5,721 nt of DNA from an uncultured Eubacteriales bacterium (GTDB lineage Bacteria; Bacillota; Clostridia; Christensenellales; Borkfalkiaceae), in assembly GCA_902766475.1 (NCBI GenBank), contig CACXDQ010000079.1, forward strand, positions 1 to 5,721, read 5' to 3'. Position 1 is the stretch's first letter, and every line of letters starts with the position of its first letter. The position numbers were made by a program, and so were the translations under genes. Positions 5,464 through 5,721 of the stretch are shown here, one piece after another. The notes beneath the pieces were generated by a model that was not told where the DNA came from, ran no database searches, and saw nothing but the letters and a program-made list of their open reading frames with translations.

Positions 5464-5721
5464 ATGGAAAAGAAAAAGAACAACGCTATTGAAAAAGTGG
5501 AAAATATAGCGAACGGTATTCCGCCGGTAGCGGGCGAGCCGTTTGCGACCAACCAAACGGGCATAAACGGACCCGTTACCGCCCCGATATTCACGGACAG
5601 CTTAACGCTTAGCGAAGCGAGGGAGAGCGAGGCTAAGGCGAGAGCTATAAGAAAGAGCCGTGCGGCGGAGCTTAAAAGGGAGAGAAAAGCCCTCGAAGTT
5701 CAGGCTAAAAAAGCAAATAAA
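5464..5721 (+). CDS. Unidentified hydrophilic protein, N-terminal part (possible YpeB position)
   Basis: An open frame starts at an ATG with GAGG six bases upstream and stays open for 86 codons to the window end, so the C-terminus is missing. It begins 11 bases after the sleB stop and is clearly in the same operon. The visible part has a charged start (MEKKKNNAIEKVEN), a Pro/Gly/Thr-rich stretch (about 18-47) and a Lys/Arg/Glu/Ala-rich segment (50-86) likely to form a helix or coiled coil. No signal peptide or membrane segment appears in this part. SleB is usually encoded next to YpeB, its partner needed for stable incorporation in spores. YpeB normally starts with a membrane anchor, which this does not show. 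It could be a YpeB with an added cytoplasmic N-terminus, or something else. I do not recognise it by sequence. Confidence 0.8.
   Translation, partial: MEKKKNNAIEKVENIANGIPPVAGEPFATNQTGINGPVTAPIFTDSLTLSEARESEAKARAIRKSRAAELKRERKALEVQAKKANK

Noticed and set aside
1..5721. Mobile element, CRISPR array, tRNA/rRNA or a novel defence-type module
   Set aside because: No transposase, integrase, regularly spaced repeats, cloverleaf or ribosomal RNA sequence was seen. All genes but the last have recognised housekeeping or sporulation roles.

Overview
The window reads as chromosomal DNA of an anaerobic, endospore-forming Clostridia-type Firmicute. The evidence is a homodimer-type glycyl-tRNA synthetase, the MEP isoprenoid enzyme IspE, and three sporulation or germination proteins: a SPOCS/LysM protein like Clostridioides difficile SipL, SpoIIR and SleB. 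Ribosome binding sites are strong and GGAGG-like, coding DNA is of middling GC content, and the gaps are A/T-rich with Firmicute-style promoters and hairpin terminators. The protein sequences diverge noticeably from textbook clostridia, so an uncultured gut-type lineage is plausible. That last point is inference only.

Layout, all on the + strand. Bases 1-126 hold an A/T-rich palindrome, a good sigma-A promoter and a short leader with a hairpin, then glyS (127-1509), closed by a 12-bp GC-rich hairpin. A second unit starts at a promoter region near 1596-1626 and carries the SipL-like gene (1658-3127) and ispE (3143-3997) 15 bases apart. It ends at a strong terminator (4036-4075). spoIIR (4104-4634) follows; its apparent sigma-F promoter (4026-4055) is embedded in that terminator. 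After a 53-base gap containing a 30-bp dyad comes sleB (4688-5452). Eleven bases later a hydrophilic, coiled-coil-like reading frame (5464 onward) runs off the window end.

How the genes fit together. SpoIIR is the forespore signal that triggers sigma-E activation in the mother cell. SipL is a sigma-E product in C. difficile that joins SpoIVA in coat assembly. SleB is packed in the spore and degrades cortex at germination. The window therefore groups genes from three stages of the spore cycle, with the housekeeping ispE between them. sipL, ispE and spoIIR are, as I recall, also near one another in C. difficile, so the cluster is probably ancestral.

I found no mobile element, CRISPR array, RNA gene or defence-type module, and no clearly undescribed system. 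The most interesting signals are regulatory: the sigma-F promoter nested in the ispE terminator, overlapping sigma-A and sigma-E-like elements before sipL, and the dyad between spoIIR and sleB. The unidentified last gene, in the usual ypeB position, is also worth following.
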